From Guadua angustifolia (lineage: Eukaryota; Streptophyta; Magnoliopsida; Poales; Poaceae): 64,000 nt of DNA. This document shows positions 46,459-57,334 of this stretch, piece after piece. How positions within the stretch are numbered: the stretch's first letter is position 1; each line of letters opens with the position of its first letter. The translations under genes and the position numbers were made by a program. Location of the stretch: the NCBI GenBank assembly GCA_036346375.1, contig CM070508.1, forward strand, positions 39,886,862-39,950,861, written 5' to 3'. Below the pieces are notes generated by a model, which worked only from the letters and a program-made list of their open reading frames with translations, was not told the origin of the DNA and made no database searches.

Positions 46459-46944
46459 ATTCCTTAAAAATGGTAGACACTAGTGTCAAATATGCGACTT
46501 AACCTTGGTGGACTGGGTGCACACTTGAAACCCTACCATCTGGCCGCATGCGAGGTTTCCTACTTTTGGATATTTAGCTGTTAGTCGAAAGCATCTTTTT
46601 AAGAGCCATAACAACAAAATAAAATTAGAATTGGTAAAGATTTCTGGAAATAATTGAGTGAATTGCTAATTTAAAGTCATCCTCACCAAAGATTTAATGA
46701 TGACACCTTCTCACTGTGAGAAGCGGCAGCACCTCCTCTTTAAAAACCGTCTCTTTGTAACAAGTGACATCACCTCATTCCTTCTCCTACTTTTCTTCGC
46801 CCACAAAGGCCTTCCAATTGTGACAAATATCATTACCTCTTTCATTCCCTTTCCTCCATTCCTTCCCCTTAAAACTCAAAATAGTTTTTGTATTTCAAAT
46901 TGTCACCTCAAGTTTTTAAAAACAAGTATTTCTTAACTACTTTT
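46459..46944. other. Gene-free AT-rich spacer
   Basis: 46499-46560 resembles 45530-45590. Nothing else recognised. Confidence 0.4.
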
Positions 46945-47378
46945 GAAAATTTTTTAAGCAAACTTTTCGAACCAAAAGCTTGTTGGATAGAAACTTTTCG
47001 AACCAGAAGTTTTTGAATTGAATGTTTTTGGAGCTGAATTTTTTTATTTAAAATATTTTCGAGTTGAAACTTTCTAATTTGAAATTTTTTTATTTAAATT
47101 TTTTCGAGTAGAGACTTTCCTATTTGAAATTTTTTATTCAAATTTTTCAAACTGAATTTTAAATCAAAACATTTTGAACCAAAAGTTTATTAAATCAAAA
47201 CTTTTCGAATTGAAATATTTTGAATTGAAAGTTTTATGAATTGAAACTTTTTAATTTGAAACTTTTTGGTTTGAAACTTTTTGAGTTGAAATTTTAGAGT
47301 TAAAACTTTCTAATTTGAAACTTTTCGAGTTGAAACTTTCTGATTTGAAATTTTTTTATTTAATTTTTTTTAAGTTTA
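46945..47378. repeat. AT-rich degenerate short tandem array
   Basis: More than 20 degenerate copies of a unit near TTTGAAACTTTTCGAGTTG (about 17-20 bases) cover about 430 bases. The next copia element begins inside or at the end of it. Confidence 0.8.
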
Positions 47379-48595
47379 AAAAGACCATGTGGAGGTCTAT
47401 ACCTTTGTGTGATGAGTAATTGACTAGATTAAAGGTTTGATCCGATGAGTAAAAGAGTAGATTAAAGGTTGATCCGATGAATAGTTGACTAGATTGAAAG
47501 GTTGATCCGAGTCAGAATGGTCTTGAAGCATTTTGATAAGTTCTCAACCAAGTCGTGAGTCGTGTTTCTTTGCTGAATTTCTCTAGCTCTTCGACTGGTT
47601 CTCTTTCTTGGCTGTTTGCTAAGTGTCGAGTGCTGCCAAGCCTTTGCTGAGTTCTTTCAGCTTTCCGACTGGTTTCTTTGCTAGGTACTGTATTCCGAGT
47701 GGTTCCTGTCTTTGCTAAGTGTGTCTAGTTTTTTGACTGGTTTTCTTCCTTTGGTGAAGGCCGAGTGCCGAGTACTTCCAGTCCTTGCTGCGTGATTTTT
47801 AGTTTCTCGACAGGTTTTCTTCTGAGTTAAGTACCCTGCTGTGATCAAGGGGTTGTTAAGGACTCGCTAGGTTGTGTGGTGGTTGGTGGGGATCCCAGAA
47901 GAGTTTTAGAGGTTTTGAGTGCTCTGTTGAGTTTTGCCCACTTTTGTGTGTGTGGCTTTGTAACCTCCCTTCTAGGAATACAAGATACATATCAAAGATT
48001 TCAATACTTGCATTTTTCCTTCTATCATTTGCTTTATGCAAGTTACTTTCTGCAATTTAAGTTACGCAATTTACTTTACGCAAGTTGATTCTTCCGTCTG
48101 CATTCTTTCTTGCGTCTTTTGCGTTCTTGAGTTGATTGATCTTGTATTTTATTTCTGTGCCCCTATAGCTTGCTGTGTTTGAACTTCCCAGATCTTTTCA
48201 TCAGGAGCAAATTTTACACCGAATTCCCTGTTATTTTTTCTTTTCTTAAAGTGTTCATCCTTCTCGGACAGAAAGATCGATTCTTTGAAATCAATCTCGT
48301 TGATCCTTTCGAGAATCAAGTTTCTTGGTGAACCAAGATCATATCTACCAAATTTCTGCGAGTTTTATTGAGGAAACCAAAAGTTATTGCGATTCTTGTT
48401 CTGGTTGAGGCTTTTGTTCATGAGGAACTTTTGGGTCTGGTACTCTCACCTACTCCTGTAGGGTACTACCATCTTTTCTTCTCTAGAACCTCTACCCTTT
48501 TGAGTGATCTTTTGTGTTAATCTTTTAGAATATTGTGTGTGGGAAAATTTGATTGCGACCATTCACCCCCCTCTATTCGCCATTCCGATCCTTCA
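47379..48595 (+). repeat. 5' LTR of copia 2, with internal deletion
   Basis: Starts near AAAGACCATGTGGAG, ends CCGATCCTTCA before the PBS. Compared with the 3' LTR it lacks the segment corresponding to 57794-58412, joined after GACTCGCTAGGT at about 47872. The missing part contains the TATA box. Confidence 0.85.
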
Positions 48596-48597
48596 AT

Positions 48598-48609
48598 TGG
48601 TATCAGAGC
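48598..48609 (+). other. Primer-binding site (initiator Met tRNA type)
   Basis: TGGTATCAGAGC two bases after the 5' LTR. Confidence 0.9.
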
Positions 48610-49462
48610 TGGTTCTGCTCTTTTCATAGATCTTGACCAGTCTCAAGAGCCATGGCAACAGACAAGTATTCCACCAAGCCTCCCATTTTCTGCGGCATTG
48701 ATTTCCTTTTTGGAAGTCGAGGATGGAATCAGACATCACTGCCCAGGGTTTCTTGATTTGGCAGAAGGTGGAGCTCCCGTATGATGTTCCTACCAATGAT
48801 CACGTCACAGCCGGAAATATGGGTGATGTGGAGGCAAATGCTAAGGCAAGAAACATCCTCATACAGGAACTTAGCCGCAGTGAGTATAACAGGATCTCTC
48901 ATTTGCGATCCACTCATGAGATCTGGGTGACCCTCGATGCTTACCATGAGGGTACTACCCAAATCAAAACAATGAGGCAGGATCAACACAAGCGTGAGTA
49001 CAACAAATTTGAACAACACGCTGGTGAGAGTCTTGATGAGTGTTTCTGTCGATTTACAAAAATTTTGAGCGATCTTCGGGCAGTTGGTTGTACATACCCT
49101 GACTCGGATAATGCTCGACACTTCTTGACCGTACTTGATCTTCATATTTGGGAAATGAAGGTAACCACCATCAAGGACACAACCAATTTGTCGACCTTGA
49201 CTCTTGATGGGCTTTATTCTCGTCTCAAGACTCATGAGATCGATGTCGTTTCTCGCAAGACGAAATCTCAGTCGATGGCTTTGGTTACTGATCCCATTTG
49301 TTCCTCTTCTTTCGACTCTTCTGCTATCTTTTCTCTCTCGGCCCTTTGTGAGCTAAGCAATGACCGTCTGGACAAGTTTCCAGAAACTGAGCTTGCTTTT
49401 TTATCTCGCAAATTTTCTCACGCCTACAAGAGGGTGAGAGAGAAAAAGAGGAGGTGTGATCA

Positions 49463-49753
49463 CTTGTTTGGAATGTGGTGACTCCAACCACATTCGAGCA
49501 AATTGACCAAAACTGGAGATGGGCAAAAATGACTTCGGCGGTTCTGGCAAGAACGACTACACCGACAAGAACCACAACAAAGAAGCCTCCAATTCATGAG
49601 CCAGCACACGAGAAGAAGTACCGCAACTTCTCGAAGAATAAGAAGCTATTCCACCGTGTCCTCGCTTCCCTCGACGACATTAACCTCTCCAACACGGAGA
49701 CATGGAACGATGAAGGCAAGGATGATCCGCCAGAGAAGAAAAGCGGTGACAAC
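49463..49753 (+). repeat. Duplicated gag segment, left copy (S1)
   Basis: Matches 50685-50975 over 291 bp with about 14 differences by eye (about 5%). It includes the zinc-knuckle codons and the HRVLASLDDIN segment and ends AGCGGTGACAAC directly at the LTR start. The homology also extends 8 bases upstream (TGTGATCA). Confidence 0.92.
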
Positions 49754-50684
49754 TGATGAGGACATCTCCACAACGGATACAACCAGCTCTAACTCCACTC
49801 ACCAAGATGAACCACCACTTCAAGGACCACTCACTCGAGCCTGTACGCGTCAACTGAATTGTCAGGTGAAGGCGTTCCTAAGTATTCCAATTAATGATAC
49901 AATGAATGGGATGCTACTTAATTTTCGTGATGATGTGATTCTTCTTAGGAACCATGGGAAAGACCTACAATGCACAAGGGAGTTCTCGTCCGGAGGGAAG
50001 GGCAGATTGGAATAAGTTTCGGCCTCCTAGAGATGGTCAAATTCAACCGGTCATAACTTTTGATCCAGAAGGCTTCTGGAGGCCTATGAGTACAAGAACG
50101 AAAGCTCTGGTCGTCCTCTTTCAAACCGATCTGAGATCACCTCCAAATTCTTTCTGAGTCAACAGGAATACGCAGAACAATGCACAGCACTTTTCCAGTC
50201 TGAGTCTAATTGGGCTTTAGTCTTTTATTCCGAGTTGTAATTAGCAAGCCCATGTTAAAGACCTAGTGCTGCACGCCCCTTGGTCTATAAATAGCCAGCC
50301 GTCACCATAATTAGGGTTTGGGTTTTGTTTGATTCAGTTAGCCAATGCTACTGCTTGTACTCGCGCGTGCCGACTAGGCCGCCCGTCTACTTGTTCATCG
50401 AAACCCCAATTTCGAGTGTTCTTGCTTCGGAACCGATCTACAGTCATATTCGCAATTGAGTTGCTTGCTATCTCTTGTTCTTGCTGATTCTTCGATTGCT
50501 TGCAGGAACAAAGACCTTCGTGGTCAGGTTGGTCGCGCTTCCCGCGAGATCAATAACCTTCAGGAGGGTGGTGTACCGGTCGCTAAGGCGCAACGTCGGT
50601 TTCGTTGTAGTCGGGCCGCCAACTTCGTCCTCCACCAGATCGACGCTACCTCCTCTCATCGAAAGATCGGGACGCCTGTGATCA
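49754..50684 (+). repeat. Solo LTR, family A (copy 3), in copia 2 gag
   Basis: Starts TGATGAGG. The homologous end block TCATCGAAAGATCGGGAC is at 50657-50675, and the last 8 bases (TGTGATCA) are identical to the copia flank, so the true 3' edge could be 50676. It has a TATAAATA box at about 50285, and the start encodes GPLTRACTRQLN. It is not flanked by a 5-bp target duplication but by the 291-bp duplicated segment. Confidence 0.85.
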
Positions 50685-50975
50685 CTTGTTTTGAATGTGG
50701 TGACTCCAACCACATTCGAGCAAATTGTCCAAAACTGGAGATGGGAAAAAATGACTCCGGCGGTTCCGACAAGAACGACTACACCGACAAGAACCGCAAC
50801 AAAGAAGCCTCCAATTCATGAGCCAGCATACGAGAAGAAGTATCGCAACTTCTCGAAGAACAAGAAGCTATTCCACCGTGTCCTCGCTGCCCTCGACGAC
50901 ATTAACCTCTCCAACACAGAGACATGGAACGATGAAGGCAAGGATGATCCGCAAGAGAAGAAAAGCGGCGACAAC
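50685..50975 (+). repeat. Duplicated gag segment, right copy (S2)
   Basis: The second copy, closer to the expected coding sequence: CFECGDSNHIRANCPKLEMG is intact here. It ends AGCGGCGACAAC and runs straight on into gag (FSGMCFMADTNG). Confidence 0.92.
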
Positions 50976-52689
50976 TTCTCCGGCATGTGCTTCATGGCAG
51001 ACACCAACGGCGTCAGTGATTCCGAGCTCTACAGCGACTCGGACAAGGTAGCTTCCTATGACCAGCTCAATAAGGCTTTTTGCAAATTAGGAAAATTTCA
51101 TGCTAAAACTAGAGCTAAGTATATGGAGCTTGAGAAGGAAGTAGGTATCCTTACTCGGGAGTTAGCTTTTCTTAGATCTTCTCCCTCCTAAGTCACTGAT
51201 GATTGTTCCTTATGTGATGCCCTGCTTGTGGAGCTTGAGAACTTAAGGACCTTACATGATAGTGTGCAAACTGAACTTGAAGGTCTTAGGTCGAAGAATG
51301 CTAGCACTCGGACTGTTGATGCTTTCTCTCTAGATGCTAGTTTTCTTCATGCTCATGGTACTCCATCATGTGAAAATTGCCCTAAATTACTTGCTGAAAT
51401 AGATGCCATGAGCGTTCACCTTAGGAAGCTTTCTTCTAGAAACGATGAACTTGAAATGCATGCTTCTAAGGACCCTATCAGCTCATGTGAGGGCTGTAAG
51501 CAACTAAAACTTGACAATGAAGCTTTAAATGTCAAGTGTGCTAAACTTGATAAGGATTTACTAGATAAGTAACTTAAGAGTTGCTTGCATTGTTTTGTGA
51601 TTGAAGGGGATTTGGATAAAATCCAAGTCAAGCTTAGGAAGAAATTAGAAGACCAAACCTATAGGATTAGAGAAGCTCCCTGTGTTTCTTGTGAGGCCCT
51701 CAAAATTGAGGCAGCCGTACGTGCTGAGGGAGAAAAATGCACGTGCTGGTGTTTCTTCTTCTCTTTTTGGTTCTTCTTCTTCCACTCACCCATGTTCTTC
51801 TTATGCCTCTCTTTTCCGAGAGTGTGAGTACCTCATGAGCACTTTTGAAAAATTTGTAGGAGACAAGAAGAAGCTGAATCTCATTCTAAACCAATAAAAA
51901 ATTAACAGATTTAATTAGGGTCTAGGATTTGACTCTTTGGAGCACGCTAGGACTCATCCTCCCACCATTGTGCGTGGATCCAAGAGTGGAGAAATTGAGG
52001 TTGCTCCCAGGATGAGTACCACTGTGTTTAGATCTGCTGGGGTTGTCCATGGGACTTTCGAGCAGAAGGGTGCTCCTCTTGTTACTCCTGCCTCTAGTAA
52101 GGCAAGGTATCATGCACCTTCTGTAAGAAGGATGGTCACCTAGTAGATTTCTGTTACAGGCGTACCAAAGTCACAAAATGTAAGCATGTTGATGCTCCTA
52201 GGTGTATTCAGGGTCATTTTCAGATTCCGAATGCATCTGAGGCACACACTGCTGCTAAACAAATTGAAAAATCGTCTGTTTTTGGGCAGCATCTAGGACT
52301 CAGTTTTCATGCTGCTCAGTCAAGTTTTAGTTCTGGAGCTGCTCATGGTCAGTCTTTCCGCCGTCCTTTTGATATTTCTCGTTTTTCCCATCGAGGTAGA
52401 TATCAGTGACGTAAGGTATTTTCAGGTAGGAGATTTAGGCAGCCTCGTTGGGATAGCCCAGCTTTTGCATCACGGCGGGCTAAACCAGTGATAGCCCCTA
52501 CATCTTCTACCAGAGTTGCTTCTACTGATCTTGTGAGAGTCGAGCGTCGTAAAGACACTAGAGTCCAGTCTTCTTCTGTGGCTGGCACCTTGAGACGTCG
52601 TGTGATTCAGTATTGGGTTCCCAGGTCCTCACTTTATCCCAGTACTGAGTCTTCTCTCTCTCTCTCTTTTGACTTAATCAGGTTCGTCG

Positions 52690-55600
52690 GATGGGGAAGG
52701 GAGAAGTTTGGATTGTTGACTCCGGTTGTTCTCGCCATATGACCGGAGATTCTCGTTGGTTCTCTTCCCTAATCTGAGCCCCCGATGATGAGTTGATCAC
52801 TTTTGGAGATGCTTCTTCAGGTAGAGTTACTGCTAAAGGTTCCGTCCATATTAATGAAAATTTTCTTCTTAAGGACGTTGCCTTAGTAAGTAAGCTGCAA
52901 TATAATTTACTTTCTGTTTCTCAGCTTATTGATGATTTTTTCGAGGTAAGCTTTAAGAGTAATGCTTGTAGAATCCTTGATTCATCAGGAGAGTTGGTTT
53001 GCGGGATTTCTAGATTTAGGAGAGTCTTTCATGCTGATTTTTTTGTTTCTTCTGGAGACTCTCTTCGGTGTTTGATTGCTTCTGAGTCCCGTGATCTTTT
53101 CTTCTGGCATAGGAGACTTGGTCACATCTGCTTTGATCATTTGACCAGAGTTAGCAGCCGCGATCTTATTCGTGGTTTTCCCAAGCTCAAGATGGTCAAA
53201 AACTTAGTTTGCTCTCCCTGCCGATATGGTAAGATGGTTACTGCTTCTCATCCTCCAGTCACCGTAGTGATTACTGATGCACCAGGACAGCTTTTGCATA
53301 TGGACACTATTGGTCCCGCTAGAGTGCAGTTAGCAGGAGGGAAGTGGTATGTCCTTGTCATTATTGATGATTTCTCGAGGTATTCTTAGGTATTTTTCTT
53401 GGCCTCAAAGGATGAGACTTTTTCTCACTTCAGGGGATTTGTTAGTAGGTTGTATATAGCCCCCAAGTGCATTACGAGCTATACGCAGTGATAATGGCAC
53501 TGAGTTCAAGTACTCTTACTTTGAGAATTTCTGTGTGGAGTCTGGCGTAGAACATCAGTTCTCTTCTCCCTACGCCCCTCAGCAAAATGGCATAGTGGAA
53601 AGGAAAAACAGGACCCTGGTTGAGATGGCCAGGACGATGCTAGACGAGTACAGTACTCCTAGAAAGTTTTGGGCTGAGGCTATAGCTACTGCGTGTCATG
53701 TTTCCAATCGCGTTTTCTTGAGAGCACATTTGCATCGCACTTCTTATGAGTTGAGGTATGGGCGAAAGCCCAATGTTTCTTATTTTCGCATTTTTGGTTG
53801 CAAATGCTTTATTTTGAAGTCTAGTAACTTGGACAAGTTTGAATCTCGTTCTTCTGATGGGATTTTTCTGGGTTATTCGACTTCTTCTCGTAGCTATAGG
53901 GTCTGGAGTTGTGATGCGAATAGGATCATAGAGACATATGATGTGACCTTTGATGAGGCTAGCCCAGGTGCTAGACCCGATATTTCAGGCTCTTCTTTTC
54001 CCTTCGAGACCATCTTCGTATAGGATGATGAAGATTACAGTGTTCCACCTGATCCAGTCTCCTCTACACCTGAGGTGCCTCCTATTTCCATCTCTGCACC
54101 TCAGGAAGACCAGCCCTTACCATTCGACTGCTCCTCTGCAAGTGGCTCTGTTCCATCCTCTTATGCTCAAGAGGTAGAGACCACCTCTGCTTCTGGTGCT
54201 CCTCGCCACATTCAGCATTCTCATCCTTTAGAGCAGATCATCGGTGATCTTTTTGAGCGTGTCACGCGCTCAAAATCAGGTTTATCTTCTTTCTGCCTTC
54301 ACTCTGCCTTTGTTGTCTCTTTTGAGCCGAGGAATGTTGCTCATGTATTGTTCGATGAATCATGGATTAATGCTATGCATGAGGAATTGGAAAACTTTGA
54401 GAGGAACAAAGTCTGACAACTTGTAGAGGTCATAATATTATTGGGACCAAGTGGGTGTTTAAAAACAAACAGAGTGAAGATGGGGTTGTCATTTGCAATA
54501 AGGCTAGGTTAGTTGCACAGGGATTCACTCAAATTGAGGGTCTTGACTTTGAGGAGACCTTTGCCCCTGTAACTAGACTAGAGGCAATTAGAATCCTGCT
54601 TGCATTCTCTGCATCCCAGGGCTTCAAGCTCTATCAAATGGATGTCAAGAGTGCATTCCTCAATGGCTTCATTGAGGAAGAGGTGTATGTCATGTAACCT
54701 CCAGGATTTGAGAATCCCAAATACCCGAACCATGTCTACAAGCTTTTCAAAGCCTTGTATGGACTTAAGCAGGCCCCTAGAGCTTGGTATGAGAGGCTTA
54801 AAACCTATCTTCTTGGTCATGGTTTCAAAATGGGTACTGCAAACAAGACTCTGTTCATCAAGCACCAAGATTCTCATTTCCTTCTCGTTCAGATTTATGT
54901 GGATGATATTATCTTTGGTGGCTCTTCTCATTCTCTCGTATCTCAATTTTCTGAGGTAATGAGCACAGAGTTCGAGATGAGTATGATGGGCGAGTTGAGC
55001 TATTTTCTTAATTTCCAAATCAAGCAGACTTGGGAGGGTACATTTCTGCACCAAGGAAAGTACACTCGGGACCTCCTAAGGCGGTTTGATATGTCATATA
55101 GGAAGCCTGTGATGACTCCTATGGCCACCACTGTTGTCCTCGAGCCCGATGAGGATGGTGTGCCTGCTGATCAAAAGAAGTACCGGAGCATGATTGGCTC
55201 TCTCTTGTATCTCACTGCCTCTCGGCTGGACATACACTTTACCGTGTGTATGTGCGCTCTCTTTCAGGCTTCTCCTCGCGCCTCTCATCGCCAGGCGGTG
55301 AAGCGCATCTTTAGGTACCTTCGAGCTACCATTGATTATGGTATTTGGTACTCTTCTTCTTCTTATCTATCCCTTAGAGCCTTTTCTGATGCAGACTTTG
55401 CCGGCTGTAGGATAGATAGGAAAAGCACTTCTGGCACTTGCCAATTCATTGGCACTTCTCTTGTCTCTTGGTCTTCTAAGAAGCAGTCTGGAGTCGCACA
55501 ATCCACCGCAGAGGCCGAGTATGTAGCTACAGCCAGTTGCTGTAGCCAGGTACTCTGGATGAGCTCGACTTTGCGGGACTTTGGGTTAAAAATAGAGAGT

Positions 55601-55862
55601 GTTCCACTTTTCTGTGATAACACTTCTGCTATTTGCATTGCCAAGAACCCAGTACAACACTCTCGGACTAAGCACATTGATGTTAGATATCATTTCCTTA
55701 GAGACCATGTGGAGAAAGGAGACCATGTGGAGAAAGGAGACATCGTGCTTTAGTTTGTGGAGAGTGACCACCAGTTGGCCGATATCTTTACCAAGCCCTT
55801 GGATAGCTCTAGGTTTGTTGCCTTGAGTGAGCTTGGGGTTGTGTGCCCTTACGGCCTTTTGT
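52690..55862 (+). pseudogene. Copia 2 pol: protease, integrase, RT, RNase H
   Basis: Protease WIVDSGCSRHMTGD (about 52710-52752). Pre-integrase region FFWHRRLGHI and CSPCRYGKM. Integrase Asp in HMDTIGPA (53297), Asp in DNGTEF (about 53493), Glu in QQNGIVERKNR (about 53598). RT KARLVAQGFTQIEGLDFEET, QMDVKSAFLNG, ALYGLKQAPRAWYE, IYVDDIIFGG (about 54894-54920). RNase H FSDADFAGC, STAEAEYVA, CDNTSAICIAKNP, KHIDVRYHFLRD, HQLADIFTKPLD, ending at TGA 55862. All catalytic residues are visible, but stops at about 53387, 54021, 54414, 54696 and 55751 and shifts near 52740 and 53470 break it. An in-frame 18-bp duplication gives HVEKGD twice at about 55706-55741. Confidence 0.92.
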
Positions 55863-57334
55863 GAGGGGGAGCTGATCTGTATATTATGTATTATATCTTA
55901 TTTCAGTCTATTCCTTCTCCTCTTTGTTATCTGGGTGTTTGCCGATTCTTCTTGCGTTATCTCAATTCTCTTCTCTTTCGTTACCTAGAAGTCTGAAGTC
56001 CGGTTCTTCTGGTCTTTTTGTTGAGTTATCTCTGATTTCTTCGAATTGATATATTTCTTGAGCTTAATCTTGCTAATAACTCAACTTGAACCAGATTTAT
56101 GCTTATTTTGGAATCACTATTGAGGGGGAGTTTAAGAATATGTCTCATGCATTGCATATAGACTTGATTTTTCATTTTATGAGCTTTGTCTATTGTGTAA
56201 ATAATCCATGTTTCATTTTATACACCATACTATATTATGAAAAAATTACTTGCTTAGATACGTCCAAGTTCATTTAACTTGCTAATCTTGCAAAAATCAA
56301 AATGAGCTTTAAAAGAAAAAAAACTTGATAAAACATGTTGCGTTCACTTGCTAAGTTTCTTCTCTAGGTGTATTTACCATGATTTGTGAAATTCTAGAAT
56401 TCTCTAGAGTCTCTATAGCAACTTGGGTAAATCTTGTTTGATCCATACTCAAGCCCTTCACGTGCTTAACAATCATTATGCTAAAATAAAAGTGAAGCAA
56501 AATTGACTCTTTTTGTGCATTAGACTCAACACCTCACTTTCACAAGACGGCTTCTTATTGCACTTGAGATGAACTTGGATTGTGTTGTGTATGATCAAGA
56601 TCATTCTCATAAGAGTTCTTCTTGAGATGATCGAATATGGCTTAAGTCAATTGCTTTAAGAATGCAAATGCATATATATGTGGGTAAAGAATGCAAATAA
56701 TATCAAATATTTGCACCCCTCTATATCTTTTCAAGGATTCAAAGAAAAAATTTGCATCCAATAAAAATGTCTAAGCTCGAAGGACTGTGTATGAACTTCT
56801 AGACTCCCCAAAGTGTTGAGTATGTTGAACTCTAGGTCTTCCATTTGATCCTTTGAATAGTTTTGCTTCTAGTTTTGAAACTCAAGACAAGTGCTGCTCA
56901 TGTCCATGCTTGCCAAACATGACATGGTCCCAATTAAATCTTGCTGGCAAAATGTTTATTTGCACATGGCCATGCCTTCGCTTAGTCTATTTTTGTTGTA
57001 ACTTAGCTTGGTGTTATAACTTGTCTTGTTGGTCACTCGGATAATATTTAAAGCTCCCTTAGGCTATGTTTCTTGCATTAAAATAAAAAAGGGAGAGAAT
57101 AGTAAATGCTATCTTGATGCCTATATTGACAAATGGGGGAGAGAAGTTATCCAAAAAGGCATCTTGGAATGAAATTTTTGTTACCAACTTGGAATTTTTT
57201 GTTACCGACTTGGTTATAATCTGTTGTTGTCACTATCTTCCAAGTTTCAGTCTAGTAATCAAAATGCTTTCGTTGCTCAAACTCATCTTATGCCTTTTCT
57301 GTGTGTTTGTCAATATACTCATCAAGGGGGAGAT
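55863..57334 (+). other. Copia 2 tail and polypurine tract
   Basis: No supported gene. GAGGGGGAG occurs at 55863 and 56123, and AAGGGGGAGAT (57324-57334) abuts the 3' LTR. Short open frames here are not convincing as an env-like gene. Confidence 0.6.

Larger units (their letters stand above)
48652..52650 (+). pseudogene. Copia 2 gag, split by an LTR
   Basis: ATG 48652 opens MATDKYSTKPPIFCG. After a shift the frame 48723-49481 covers the capsid region (AQGFLIWQKVELPYDVPTND, THEIWVTLDAYHEGTTQIK, CFCRFTKILSDLRAVG). A zinc knuckle follows (CFECGDSNHIRANCP at 50690-50735). Then come KKLFHRVLAALDDINLS, a coiled-coil-rich part (51061-51570), Cys pairs (CENCPKLL, CEGCKQLK, CVSCEAL) and a second finger remnant (DGHLVDFCYR, about 52130). 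A family-A LTR and a 291-bp duplication interrupt it at 49463-50975. Stops occur at about 51191, 51570 and 52408. Confidence 0.82.

Noticed and set aside
46945..47378. CRISPR-like array
   Set aside because: No fixed repeat with unique spacers; contiguous degenerate units in a plant nuclear sequence.
55863..57334. Env-like gene in the copia 2 tail, as some Sire elements carry
   Set aside because: Only short unrelated open frames; no signal peptide or membrane pattern that persists.
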